In this document: positions 57,207 through 64,000 of the stretch, piece after piece
How positions within the stretch are numbered: the first letter of the stretch is position 1
How the letters are laid out: each line of letters begins with the position of its first letter
Origin: an uncultured Bacteroidales bacterium
GTDB taxonomy: Bacteria > Bacteroidota > Bacteroidia > Bacteroidales > Bacteroidaceae
Reading direction: 5' to 3'
Assembly (NCBI GenBank): GCA_902768125.1
Contig: CACXKA010000007.1
Location: 62,001-126,000 of the forward strand
DNA length: 64,000 nucleotides
Notes under the pieces: generated by a model
What the model was told of the DNA's origin: nothing
The model's input: the letters and a program-made list of their open reading frames with translations, nothing else
Database searches by the model: none
Program-made: the position numbers and the translations under genes

Positions 57207-59192
57207 TTACGGTTCTGGGAAATTCCATTCAGTTGAGTTGACCGTCCTCCTGAGTTCGTTTTGCACATCAACGGTCCTCAGCGTTGTCGATGGTTGCATG
57301 ATGATGTTATACTTTTTTTTGTGGATGTCGAGTTCCACAGTCTTTGTCCCTATGTACGTAACACGAATCTTGTCTTTGGGATTCACTACTTTGAGTTTGA
57401 AATGACCAAGGGAGTCGGTGACAGCATGTCCAACGATGCTGTCCTGTTCATTGATTTCAACCACGTTGACCATCCAAAGCGGACCGGCAGCGTCGCTCAC
57501 AGTACCGCTGATCATCTTGATTTTCTTTTTGCTCTCTTTCTTTTTCAGTTTACTCTTGGTCTTGATTTCGATGACGCCCCATCTGCCTCTTTCACCCCAG
57601 ATGGCTGTGGCAGCAGCATCCTTGAAGACGTAGATGCTCTTGATGTCATCAGGTTCCACGCCTATGAGTTCTGCATAGTCCTCATCGCGGTTGAAGGGCT
57701 TCCCATTCACGACGATCAATGGAACACCCAGCGCACCAGAATTGACTTTTACATCGTAATTATAATACGTATTATTGATGATAAGCTTAGGGAACCTTTT
57801 GATGAGTTTTTTTTCTTCAGATGGGTTGATTTTCCCTTTGACCTTGAATTCATCGATTTTTATCTTGTCCATCCATTCGGGCAGGACGATTTCATCGGTG
57901 AAGGTGAGGCTCAATTTCTTGATGTGCTTCAACTGAGCAAGGTGCTCAGGCACTCTGTTTACCCGTAGATCGAGACCATCGAAGGAATCTTCTTCGGCCT
58001 TTTTCCTGAGACTTTCCACGATCTTCTCGTCGCCCTCTGTCTGTCGCACCATCCACCCCATCTTGGGTGTGAGGGCATGGGTCTCGCTATTCACTTCCGT
58101 TCCGATATAACCAGCAACGAGTTCCATCGGGGTATCGACGAGGACATCGCCATTATCAGGGTCGATAATCTGGTATCTGAAATCCACATACACGCGCTCC
58201 GACGGCATCTCGTGGGTGTGGAGCACTTGATCGAGTGTTTTCCCGTTTTCATCGGGGAAAAGCTTGAGCATCCAGCCGTCCAAAATTGTCGGGGTGCGAA
58301 GGTCACAGACTTTATCGCCCACCAGTTTGTCGGGATCTTCCTTCTTGACCATACCCTGCCAGAAAGCCTGATTGGGGGTGCCTTGGGAGGCGTTGACAAA
58401 CTCGGTCAGGATAGGTTTGAGGCTCTTGATCCACTTGCTCATGCCGTACTTCTCCAACTGCTTTGTCTTCTCCAGCACCTTCTGCCAGTCTTCTGGCGTG
58501 CCCTTGAGTGTGATGGATGGAATGCCACAGCCTACATAATGGATAATGTAGTCGAAGTAGGTCTTCACCGTCTCCATCAGCGTCACTTGCGAGGTGATGC
58601 GCTCCGTCACGCCTGTGGTGGTAAAGTCGGCAGTCATAGTTTTGGCGATGTCACCCTTGGTGTATTCGTCAATTTGTGCAGCGAAACTAGCAATGAGTTT
58701 CTCCCAGTCAGGGTCTTCATGAATCAGATCCTTCTTGGTTTCCACCACCAGATCCATCTTCTCTGTGTGGTTCACAATCTGGTCGCGCAGTTCTTCCGAA
58801 TGCGCATTCACGTAACGTGCGAATCCCTGACTGATGAGCAACCAAACCATATCGGGCGAGAGCACGAGAGGACGATGCTCAGCGTATGCCCGCACAATCG
58901 TCTGGAAGAACACGTCTTTCCCCCTGAAAGTGTAAAAACTTTCGTTGTTGGAAAAACTCTTGGCAATCCAACGAGGTTCCAAAACACCCTCGTCTTCGAA
59001 GATTTCAGAAAGAGCCCCAGAACCCCTTGATTGGAGAAATCCCATGTCAAGGTCGTCCTCGTCGATGGGGCTGAGGTTCTCGTCAACGACAAAGGTGATG
59101 CTCCCTTCCGTGCTGCTCACGATTTTGTTTGTCTGTGCCCAACCCGCGATGGTGGTCAGCACGATGCAAACAAGTGTAACGATTCTTTTCAT
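57207..59192 (-). CDS. Secreted DUF4419 protein fused to TonB-plug-like and carboxypeptidase-regulatory-like domains
   Basis: A 661-residue protein with a signal peptide (about 1-20, AGWAQ). DUF4419 domain (about 80-400: HRPLVLSPDMVWLLISQGF, CGIPSITLKGTPEDW), LRR-like tail (about 415-475), then a TonB-plug-like domain (about 485-550: PLIVVNGKPFN, IKSIYVFKDAAATAIWGERG, GVIEIKTK) and a carboxypeptidase-D-regulatory-like domain (about 560-630: ISGTVSDAAGPL..VNVVEI, DSLGHFKLKV). In SusC-type receptors the order is regulatory domain then plug; here it is reversed and no barrel follows. Start at 59192. Regulatory module upstream at 59265-59326. Confidence 0.85.
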   Translation of the reverse strand: MKRIVTLVCIVLTTIAGWAQTNKIVSSTEGSITFVVDENLSPIDEDDLDMGFLQSRGSGALSEIFEDEGVLEPRWIAKSFSNNESFYTFRGKDVFFQTIVRAYAEHRPLVLSPDMVWLLISQGFARYVNAHSEELRDQIVNHTEKMDLVVETKKDLIHEDPDWEKLIASFAAQIDEYTKGDIAKTMTADFTTTGVTERITSQVTLMETVKTYFDYIIHYVGCGIPSITLKGTPEDWQKVLEKTKQLEKYGMSKWIKSLKPILTEFVNASQGTPNQAFWQGMVKKEDPDKLVGDKVCDLRTPTILDGWMLKLFPDENGKTLDQVLHTHEMPSERVYVDFRYQIIDPDNGDVLVDTPMELVAGYIGTEVNSETHALTPKMGWMVRQTEGDEKIVESLRKKAEEDSFDGLDLRVNRVPEHLAQLKHIKKLSLTFTDEIVLPEWMDKIKIDEFKVKGKINPSEEKKLIKRFPKLIINNTYYNYDVKVNSGALGVPLIVVNGKPFNRDEDYAELIGVEPDDIKSIYVFKDAAATAIWGERGRWGVIEIKTKSKLKKKESKKKIKMISGTVSDAAGPLWMVNVVEINEQDSIVGHAVTDSLGHFKLKVVNPKDKIRVTYIGTKTVELDIHKKKYNIIMQPSTTLRTVDVQNELRRTVNSTEWNFPEP

Positions 59193-59225
59193 GATGTAAA
59201 TTTTTTGATGAAACAATTTGTTGGG

Positions 59226-59326
59226 TGCAAAGGTCGAAATTCTTGCGAAAAACACCAAGAAATTGAATTTACAAAAAATTTACATTTTGTTTCGGGGGTG
59301 GAAAATAATTTACAAAAATTTTACAT
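59226..59326 (-). promoter_or_regulatory. Promoter and regulatory module of the second DUF4419 gene
   Basis: On the minus strand: distal repeat 59326-59306 (ATGTAAAATTTTTGTAAATT), box TTTTCCACCCCC 59305-59294, proximal repeat 59285-59265, then TTTCTTGG as -33 and GACCTTTG as -7 (near 59233-59226). The same parts in the same order occur at 11707-11818, including the 8-nt spacing from the box to the proximal repeat. Confidence 0.7.
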
Positions 59327-59329
59327 CAT

Positions 59330-59364
59330 CTTTGTAAATGGTTGATATGTGATAATTTACAAAG
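59330..59364. repeat. Inverted repeat at the 3' end of the TPR-HTH regulator gene
   Basis: CTTTGTAAAT (59330-59339) and ATTTACAAAG (59355-59364) are a perfect 10-bp pair with a 15-nt loop. It overlaps the stop codon and repeats the TTTGTAAAT core of the adjacent regulatory module. Confidence 0.65.
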
Positions 59365-60541
59365 AAAGTACAAAATTGTCCCAATCTTTTGCCGTTCCCT
59401 TGCCGTCAAACACTTTTTGTTGCATTCGGAGGCGGTTTTGAGTCACAGCACTATTGCTGAATGCCATCAATTTGGCAATATTGGAAGGTGAAACTTCCAT
59501 CTTGATGAGCATGCAAATACGATATTCGGTGTCGGAAAGAGGGTAGAGGGCAAAGAGTTGCTCCTTGAATGTGGGATGTGCCTTCAGGAGTTTCTCCTCA
59601 ATCTTTTTCCAGTCGGCATCCTTCAACACCTTATTATTATATATATGTGTAGTCACCAGTTGGTTGATCTCTTTGTCGTAGAACTGGCGTTTGTTTCGAG
59701 ACGAAAGGAATATCTCGGCAGCCTCCTCTTTCCGTATCTCTCTCTGTTGGCGCAGATGGAGCACCAGCCAGATGGTTGCCACGATGATGAGCAGGGCTGA
59801 GATGCTCACAATCCAGATGAATTGCCGCTCTTTTGAGTTCTCCTCCTCCAGGCGGGTGTTCATGTTGTTGAGCACTTGGCTTCTGGCTTGTGCATGCAGT
59901 TTCTGTATGCGCACCACCAGTTCCGCTTTGGGCTGCTTGGCAAGGGTGCTGTCACTCTTCATCTCCTTGATCGCTTGCATGTCTTCGCTGCTGTATCGCA
60001 TTCCCAACGTGTCACCGATCTCCTTGCAATAGAAATGGGCAAGTTGCTGCATGTCAAGTGCTTCGTCCAGCAGTCCGTTGCGCATATAGATGTGACCGAT
60101 TTGTGAATAGCAACGGCTTTTCAGACAAGAGGTGATGTTGACGCTGTCGCACAGCAGGGCTTTCTGGAAATAGAGCAGGGCTTTCTCTCCGTTTTGCAGG
60201 CTAGAGTTGACACATCCTACATAATAGTATGCTTCGGGAAGATGCCCGTTAGGGTCTTGTTTCTCAAATTGTTCTACCGCCATACAGATGAGCGAGTCAG
60301 ACTTGTGCTCCACTTTGGCGATCTCATCGGCCTTCACTCGGAGCATGTTGTAGTAAGCCTTGGTGTCCTCGTTCGCATCTTTCATCTCCCCATCCATACG
60401 CAGCAGCATGCGTCTGGCACTGTCGGCATCGGTGGCTGTGAGGCTGTCGATGTCAACAAGAATACGCTCATGCTGACCCATTCTGTTGCAACAGGTGGTC
60501 AGCATGAGCATAATGGTTAGTAAAAATGCGAGTTTTCTCAT
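59357..60541 (-). CDS. Membrane TPR protein with C-terminal LuxR-type HTH
   Basis: A 394-residue protein. An N-terminal signal with a possible lipobox (LTTCC) is followed by TPR-like repeats (about 75-210: AYYYVGCVNSSLQNGEKALLYFQKAL), a TM helix (about 243-265, WIVSISALLIIVATIWLVL), a coiled-coil linker and a C-terminal HTH (about 335-390: LSDTEYRICMLIKMEVSPSNIAKLM). Such proteins are transmembrane one-piece regulators common in Bacteroidetes. It lies just upstream of, and in the same direction as, the DUF4419 fusion gene, so it is a candidate for its regulator. It follows purA by 27 nt. Confidence 0.82.
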   Translation of the reverse strand: MRKLAFLLTIMLMLTTCCNRMGQHERILVDIDSLTATDADSARRMLLRMDGEMKDANEDTKAYYNMLRVKADEIAKVEHKSDSLICMAVEQFEKQDPNGHLPEAYYYVGCVNSSLQNGEKALLYFQKALLCDSVNITSCLKSRCYSQIGHIYMRNGLLDEALDMQQLAHFYCKEIGDTLGMRYSSEDMQAIKEMKSDSTLAKQPKAELVVRIQKLHAQARSQVLNNMNTRLEEENSKERQFIWIVSISALLIIVATIWLVLHLRQQREIRKEEAAEIFLSSRNKRQFYDKEINQLVTTHIYNNKVLKDADWKKIEEKLLKAHPTFKEQLFALYPLSDTEYRICMLIKMEVSPSNIAKLMAFSNSAVTQNRLRMQQKVFDGKGTAKDWDNFVLSL

Positions 60542-60568
60542 CGTCCTTTTCGTTCGGAGCGGTCTTTC

Positions 60569-61840
60569 TTATCGTTCAATCGTCTGTTCGCGGTCAGGGC
60601 CTACGCTGACGATGGTGATAGGCGTTTCCAGTTCTTTCTCCAAGAATGCGATGTATTCAGAGAATGCCTTGGGGAATTCCTTTTCGCTTGTCATCTTGGT
60701 GAGGTCGGTCTTCCAACCTGGCATCTCAGCATAAACTGGCTCGATGAGACCGTCGCTGATGTCGTAAGGGAAGTCACGAGTCACGCTGCCGTCCTTCAGT
60801 TTGTAGGCAGTGCAAGCCTTGATGGTGTCGAAGCCGTCGAGCACGTCGCTCTTCATCATGATGAGCTTCGTCACGCCGCTGACCATGATAGCATAGCGGA
60901 GTGCCACGAGGTCAATCCAGCCACAACGACGTTCGCGACCAGTCACAGCACCATACTCATGACCGATGTCACGCATCTGCTTGCCTGTCTCGTCGAATAA
61001 CTCTGTTGGGAAAGGACCAGCACCTACGCGTGTGCAATAAGCCTTGATGATGCCGAATACATCGCCAATCTTGTTAGGACCAATGCCCAAACCGATGCAG
61101 GCGCCTGCACAGATGGTGTTGGAAGAGGTGACGAAAGGATAAGAACCGAAGTCGATGTCGAGCATAGTGCCCTGCGCACCTTCGCAAAGCACAGACTTGC
61201 CCTGCTTCAGGAGTTTGTTGATTTCGTGCTCAGAATCCACCAACTGGAACTGCTTGATGTACTCGATGCCTTCCATCCACTTCTTCTCCACCTCAGTGAT
61301 GTCGTAGTCAGTATAGTTGAGGCTCTTGAGGATACCCTCATGACGTGCCTTGTGGGCAGCGTACTTCTCTTCGAAGTTATCGAGGATGTCACCTACACGC
61401 AGACCGTTACGGCTGGTCTTGTCGGTGTAGGTAGGACCAATGCCCTTGCCAGTTGTGCCCACCTTATTCTTGCCCTTGGCTGCCTCATAAGCAGCGTCGA
61501 GCAGACGGTGAGTTGGCATGATGAGGTGTGCTTTCTTGGAGATGTGGAGGCGGTTCTTCAGGTTGTGACCGCTCTTTTCCAAATCTTTTGCTTCATCCAT
61601 GAAGAGGTCTGGTGCCAGCACCACACCATTACCAATAATGTTTACTTTATCACCTTGGAAAATGCCCGATGGAATGGAACGAAGCACGTACTTCTGTCCC
61701 TCGAACTCGAGCGTGTGTCCTGCGTTAGGACCTCCTTGGAAACGGGCTACAACATCATAGCGTGGAGTCAACACATCCACGACCTTACCTTTACCTTCGT
61801 CTCCCCATTGAAGACCTAACAATACATCTACTTTGCTCAT
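60569..61840 (-). CDS. purA: Adenylosuccinate synthetase
   Basis: A 423-residue GTP-dependent enzyme that joins IMP and aspartate in AMP synthesis. LLGLQWGDEGKGKVVDVL (catalytic Asp and His region), GGPNAGHT, GTTGKGIGPTYTDK, and LCEGAQGTMLDIDFGSYPFVTSSNT are all intact. Length normal. It lies 27 nt after the Fur-family gene, probably in one operon. Confidence 0.97.
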   Translation of the reverse strand: MSKVDVLLGLQWGDEGKGKVVDVLTPRYDVVARFQGGPNAGHTLEFEGQKYVLRSIPSGIFQGDKVNIIGNGVVLAPDLFMDEAKDLEKSGHNLKNRLHISKKAHLIMPTHRLLDAAYEAAKGKNKVGTTGKGIGPTYTDKTSRNGLRVGDILDNFEEKYAAHKARHEGILKSLNYTDYDITEVEKKWMEGIEYIKQFQLVDSEHEINKLLKQGKSVLCEGAQGTMLDIDFGSYPFVTSSNTICAGACIGLGIGPNKIGDVFGIIKAYCTRVGAGPFPTELFDETGKQMRDIGHEYGAVTGRERRCGWIDLVALRYAIMVSGVTKLIMMKSDVLDGFDTIKACTAYKLKDGSVTRDFPYDISDGLIEPVYAEMPGWKTDLTKMTSEKEFPKAFSEYIAFLEKELETPITIVSVGPDREQTIER

Positions 61841-61867
61841 GTTGATTATAATGTTTTTAGTTTGAAT

Positions 61868-62446
61868 TTACTTGAACCATGCGGCTGCCTTGCTCAACTC
61901 CTCGTCAATCTTGGCGAATCGCATCTCTTCTCGGGTCATGCTCGACTTCTTCTGCTCCTTCGCTTCTTTCTCCATCTTCTTCTTCAGTCGTGCCAGCTTC
62001 GCCTGACAGATGTTGCAGATACCATAGATATAGGTGTTGCATCGCAGCTTCTTGAATCTGGGCGTCTTCACTTTTGAGGCGGCCTTCTCGATGGACGAGT
62101 CTTTCAAGTCCCAGATCTTGTGGCATCCCGTACAGATGTAATGGTGATGCACAGGCACTTTATAGGCGCATTCATACAAGGTGGCACCATCCGTCAGGTG
62201 GCTGTACAAAAGCCCGCACTCGACCAGCAGGGCCAATGTGCTGTACATCGTCGAACGGCTGACGGGAAAATTCTCTGGCATCATCTCCAAAATCTGGTCG
62301 GCGCTGTGATGACCTTTCATCTGCATGACAACATCCAAGATAGCATGCCGTTCGCCTGTGTTGCGCATGCCTCCTTTTTCCGCGATGTAACGATTTAGAA
62401 TGTCATGTGGGGTTTCTTTTGATGGTAACCCTTCTCCCTTTTTCAT
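61868..62446 (-). CDS. Fur-family transcriptional regulator
   Basis: A 192-residue protein. N-terminal winged helix (about 15-90: RNTGERHAILDVVMQMKGHHSADQIL, VSRSTMYSTLALLVECGLL), then the metal-binding dimer domain with HHHYICTGCHKIWD and a second Cys pair CNICQAK, and a basic C-terminal extension (about 145-192). Iron (Fur), zinc (Zur) or peroxide (PerR) sensing cannot be separated by eye. Start at the ATG at 62446. An inverted repeat at 62453-62473 next to the start suggests autoregulation. The purA-fur neighbourhood is seen in other Bacteroidales. Confidence 0.88.
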   Translation of the reverse strand: MKKGEGLPSKETPHDILNRYIAEKGGMRNTGERHAILDVVMQMKGHHSADQILEMMPENFPVSRSTMYSTLALLVECGLLYSHLTDGATLYECAYKVPVHHHYICTGCHKIWDLKDSSIEKAASKVKTPRFKKLRCNTYIYGICNICQAKLARLKKKMEKEAKEQKKSSMTREEMRFAKIDEELSKAAAWFK

Positions 62447-62452
62447 ACCGTC

Positions 62453-62477
62453 TTTGTACAATATGGGTACAAATTTA
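62453..62477 (-). promoter_or_regulatory. Fur-family gene promoter with overlapping palindrome
   Basis: The minus-strand -7 box TAAATTTG (62477-62470) overlaps an inverted repeat TTTGTAC-N7-GTACAAA (62453-62473) spanning the predicted transcript start. A plausible autoregulatory operator. Confidence 0.5.
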
Positions 62478-62494
62478 CAGATTTTCTTTGGGTG

Positions 62495-63088
62495 TCACAA
62501 ATAATCTGCAACTTTTTTGACTTTCCGTGCGTTATCTTCTCCTAAAGAGGCATATATCTGTAACGCCTTTATAGCATATCGATTGCCTAACGACGCACTT
62601 GCCTGATCCAGAAATTCTGCTTCTGCCTCCTCGCTGAATGGGTATTTTCTCATCAAGTGGCACAAGGTCAGAAAGCCACAATTCTGTAACATCTTTTCTT
62701 CGTGGGCAATCCACTCAAAGGCTTTCGTACTAGCATACGGCAGCTTCTGTACAAGGTATAAGCAAAACATCATGCCGATTTCTTCTGTGTGGATGCTTTC
62801 TGCCCAGATGTCGCACACTTCCTCTGCAAACTCATCCACAGGCATGAGCATGCAGGCAAGAATCTTGCATTCTCTCGTGCTTTCGTTCCATAAGGCTTGT
62901 GCCAAAGCCCGTCTTGACAGTTCCTTTTCATCGCATAACTGCCCGATTTCATCGGCAATCTTTTCCAATCTGGGCAATTCGATACCCCAATTGATGCGAT
63001 AGTCTTCCGTCTGCCTCGCATGCGCTGAAGCCACCCCGTTCATGTTGGCTCTCAGCTCCTTCTTGATGTCGTTGATGAGGTTATTCAT
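62495..63088 (-). CDS. DNA alkylation repair (AlkD-like HEAT) protein
   Basis: A 197-residue all-helical protein resembling the AlkD/AlkC HEAT-repeat family (for example IELPRLEKIADEIGQ, LAQALWNESTRECKILACML, AFEWIAHEEKMLQNCGFLTL). AlkD-type glycosylases remove bulky alkylated bases; the key Trp/Asp set cannot be confirmed here. The start at 63088 overlaps the upstream peptidase gene by 8 nt, so they are translationally coupled. Confidence 0.75.
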   Translation of the reverse strand: MNNLINDIKKELRANMNGVASAHARQTEDYRINWGIELPRLEKIADEIGQLCDEKELSRRALAQALWNESTRECKILACMLMPVDEFAEEVCDIWAESIHTEEIGMMFCLYLVQKLPYASTKAFEWIAHEEKMLQNCGFLTLCHLMRKYPFSEEAEAEFLDQASASLGNRYAIKALQIYASLGEDNARKVKKVADYL

Positions 63089-64000
63089 TGACGAGTGGTA
63101 AGGTGGCGTAATCCTTGCTATAGCGCAACATCTGCTCTGCATAACCTTCCGTATAGGAAATCTTTACATCGGTGATGTTGCCTTGCGCATCGCGAACGGC
63201 AGTATAAACAGGATTGATGAAGCCCTTGTAAGGAGCGATGTTGAGTTTGGCGTAGCGGTCGAGGATTTCCTTGTGCAGTTCGGGGTCAATCTTCACACCA
63301 TAAGTCTCCACGAGTGCCTGAGCACCCTTGAAATCGCCCGTTGACTTCACTCGCTGTATCTCTGCCAACAACTCTCCAAAGAGCCCACGCAGTTTCTGAT
63401 AGTCATTGATTTTGACGAAGGTCTTGCCGTCGCGCTTCACCAATTCCATCACGTTGTCCTTCTGTCCGTGCTCCAAAGCCCAACGGGCAATGAGCGCACG
63501 ATTGCGCATGTGTGCCTCTTCAATGTTGTTGCCCAAGTTGATACGTACCAACTGTGTCAGCAAACCATTCTGCATCTGTCCGATGTAGCTTGCCTTGTAG
63601 GCTTCGGCATTAGGAACGAGACCCAACTCCACGAGTTTGGGGTCAGCCAGATAATAGAGCGCAAAGAGGTCGGCACGAGCCTCCTCAATCGTGCTTCCGT
63701 ACGCTTTGAGACTGTCGCCATCCACACCTTCCAGCAATTTGCCACTTCCGTGACCCAGACATTCGTGCAAGTCTGTGTGCAAATCGTCGGTCAAATCGCC
63801 ATATTTCTCCATCAAGGCAATCTCTTCCTTGCCATAGGCGAACTCTTGCAACATGCCGTTTCCTTTGGCTGCCTGGTTGTAGGCATCGGTCAAATTGCCG
63901 ATGGTCACGGATTTGGAGCCGTGTTCTGCACGAACCCAATCGCTGTTGGGCAGGTTGATGCCAATCGCCGTTGAGGGATAAAGGTCACCAGCCAGGATGG
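63081..64000 (-). CDS. M49-type dipeptidyl peptidase III family metallopeptidase (partial, N-terminus beyond window)
   Basis: About 306 C-terminal residues are visible, and the frame stays open to the window edge (upstream codons read LAGDLYPSTAIGINLPNSDW). The M49 zinc motif HECLGH is in HTDLHECLGHGSGKLL, the third ligand Glu is in STIEEARADLFALYYL, and the family-typical ARWALEHG and GYAEQMLRYS follow. It removes dipeptides from peptide N-termini. It overlaps the AlkD-like gene by 8 nt. Confidence 0.9.
   Translation of the reverse strand, partial: ILAGDLYPSTAIGINLPNSDWVRAEHGSKSVTIGNLTDAYNQAAKGNGMLQEFAYGKEEIALMEKYGDLTDDLHTDLHECLGHGSGKLLEGVDGDSLKAYGSTIEEARADLFALYYLADPKLVELGLVPNAEAYKASYIGQMQNGLLTQLVRINLGNNIEEAHMRNRALIARWALEHGQKDNVMELVKRDGKTFVKINDYQKLRGLFGELLAEIQRVKSTGDFKGAQALVETYGVKIDPELHKEILDRYAKLNIAPYKGFINPVYTAVRDAQGNITDVKISYTEGYAEQMLRYSKDYATLPLVNE

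Overview
The window is a 64 kb chromosomal segment of a Bacteroidales bacterium, most probably Prevotellaceae (Prevotella/Segatella-like). Support: many promoters of the Bacteroidetes type (-7 box TAnnTTTG), lineage-typical families (DUF3127, PorD/DUF4835, DUF2851, DUF4292, DUF4419, SLBB export proteins, long LepB, glycine-lipid acyltransferases), and conserved Bacteroidales gene orders (dapB-lepB-WbqC; dut-TPR-DUF4292-EnvC-like; PorD-recN). Roughly 10-19 kb looks more GC-rich by eye than the rest. I saw no rRNA, CRISPR array, transposase or prophage.

Layout. 0-2.7 kb: DUF3127 fragment, dnaN, coaBC. 2.7-6.9 kb: a leftward block encoding two secreted caspase-fold peptidases, a membrane-anchored thioredoxin, a scramblase/LURP-one-like protein, a small lipoprotein and a TM2 protein; it lies between coaBC and the porD-recN pair. 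9.9-14.7 kb: a probable pseudoprotease-TPR protein, a first DUF4419 protein, a possible terminated small RNA, a small HTH protein and an HU-like protein with tandem and inverted repeats around it. 14.9-19.3 kb: exonuclease III, CoA-transferase and the glycine-lipid pair glsB/glsA. 19.5-23.8 kb: an export trio (SLBB, Wzz, PHP phosphatase). 23.9-36.2 kb: housekeeping genes, including WbqC, lepB, dapB, DUF2851, two tRNAs, a short nucleoside kinase, a BASS transporter, dgt, dut and an EnvC-like operon.

36.4-45 kb: a pectin side-chain (arabinan/galactan) degradation operon (double esterase, GH53, GH51, GH43), divergent from a membrane-spanning propeller-AraC regulator that lacks kinase and receiver domains; no SusC/SusD pair lies next to it. 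45-56 kb: a thioredoxin-like protein, an esterase, CvfB, LolD, a CPA2 antiporter, asd, FKBP, glyS and an M20 deacetylase. 56-64 kb: a secreted unknown, a second DUF4419 protein fused to TonB-plug-like and carboxypeptidase-regulatory-like domains, a membrane TPR-HTH regulator, purA, a Fur-family regulator, an AlkD-like protein and a partial M49 peptidase.

The two most notable signals are: (i) the caspase-thioredoxin-caspase-scramblase-like operon; and (ii) a shared cis-regulatory module (two 21-bp ATGTAAAAT..TTTGTAAATT repeats around a TTTTCCACCCCC box, plus similar promoters) upstream of both DUF4419 genes, which lie about 46 kb apart. A second theme is palindromic or direct-repeat DNA that has entered coding sequence (argE-like gene, cvfB, the lolD tail, a lipoprotein signal peptide).
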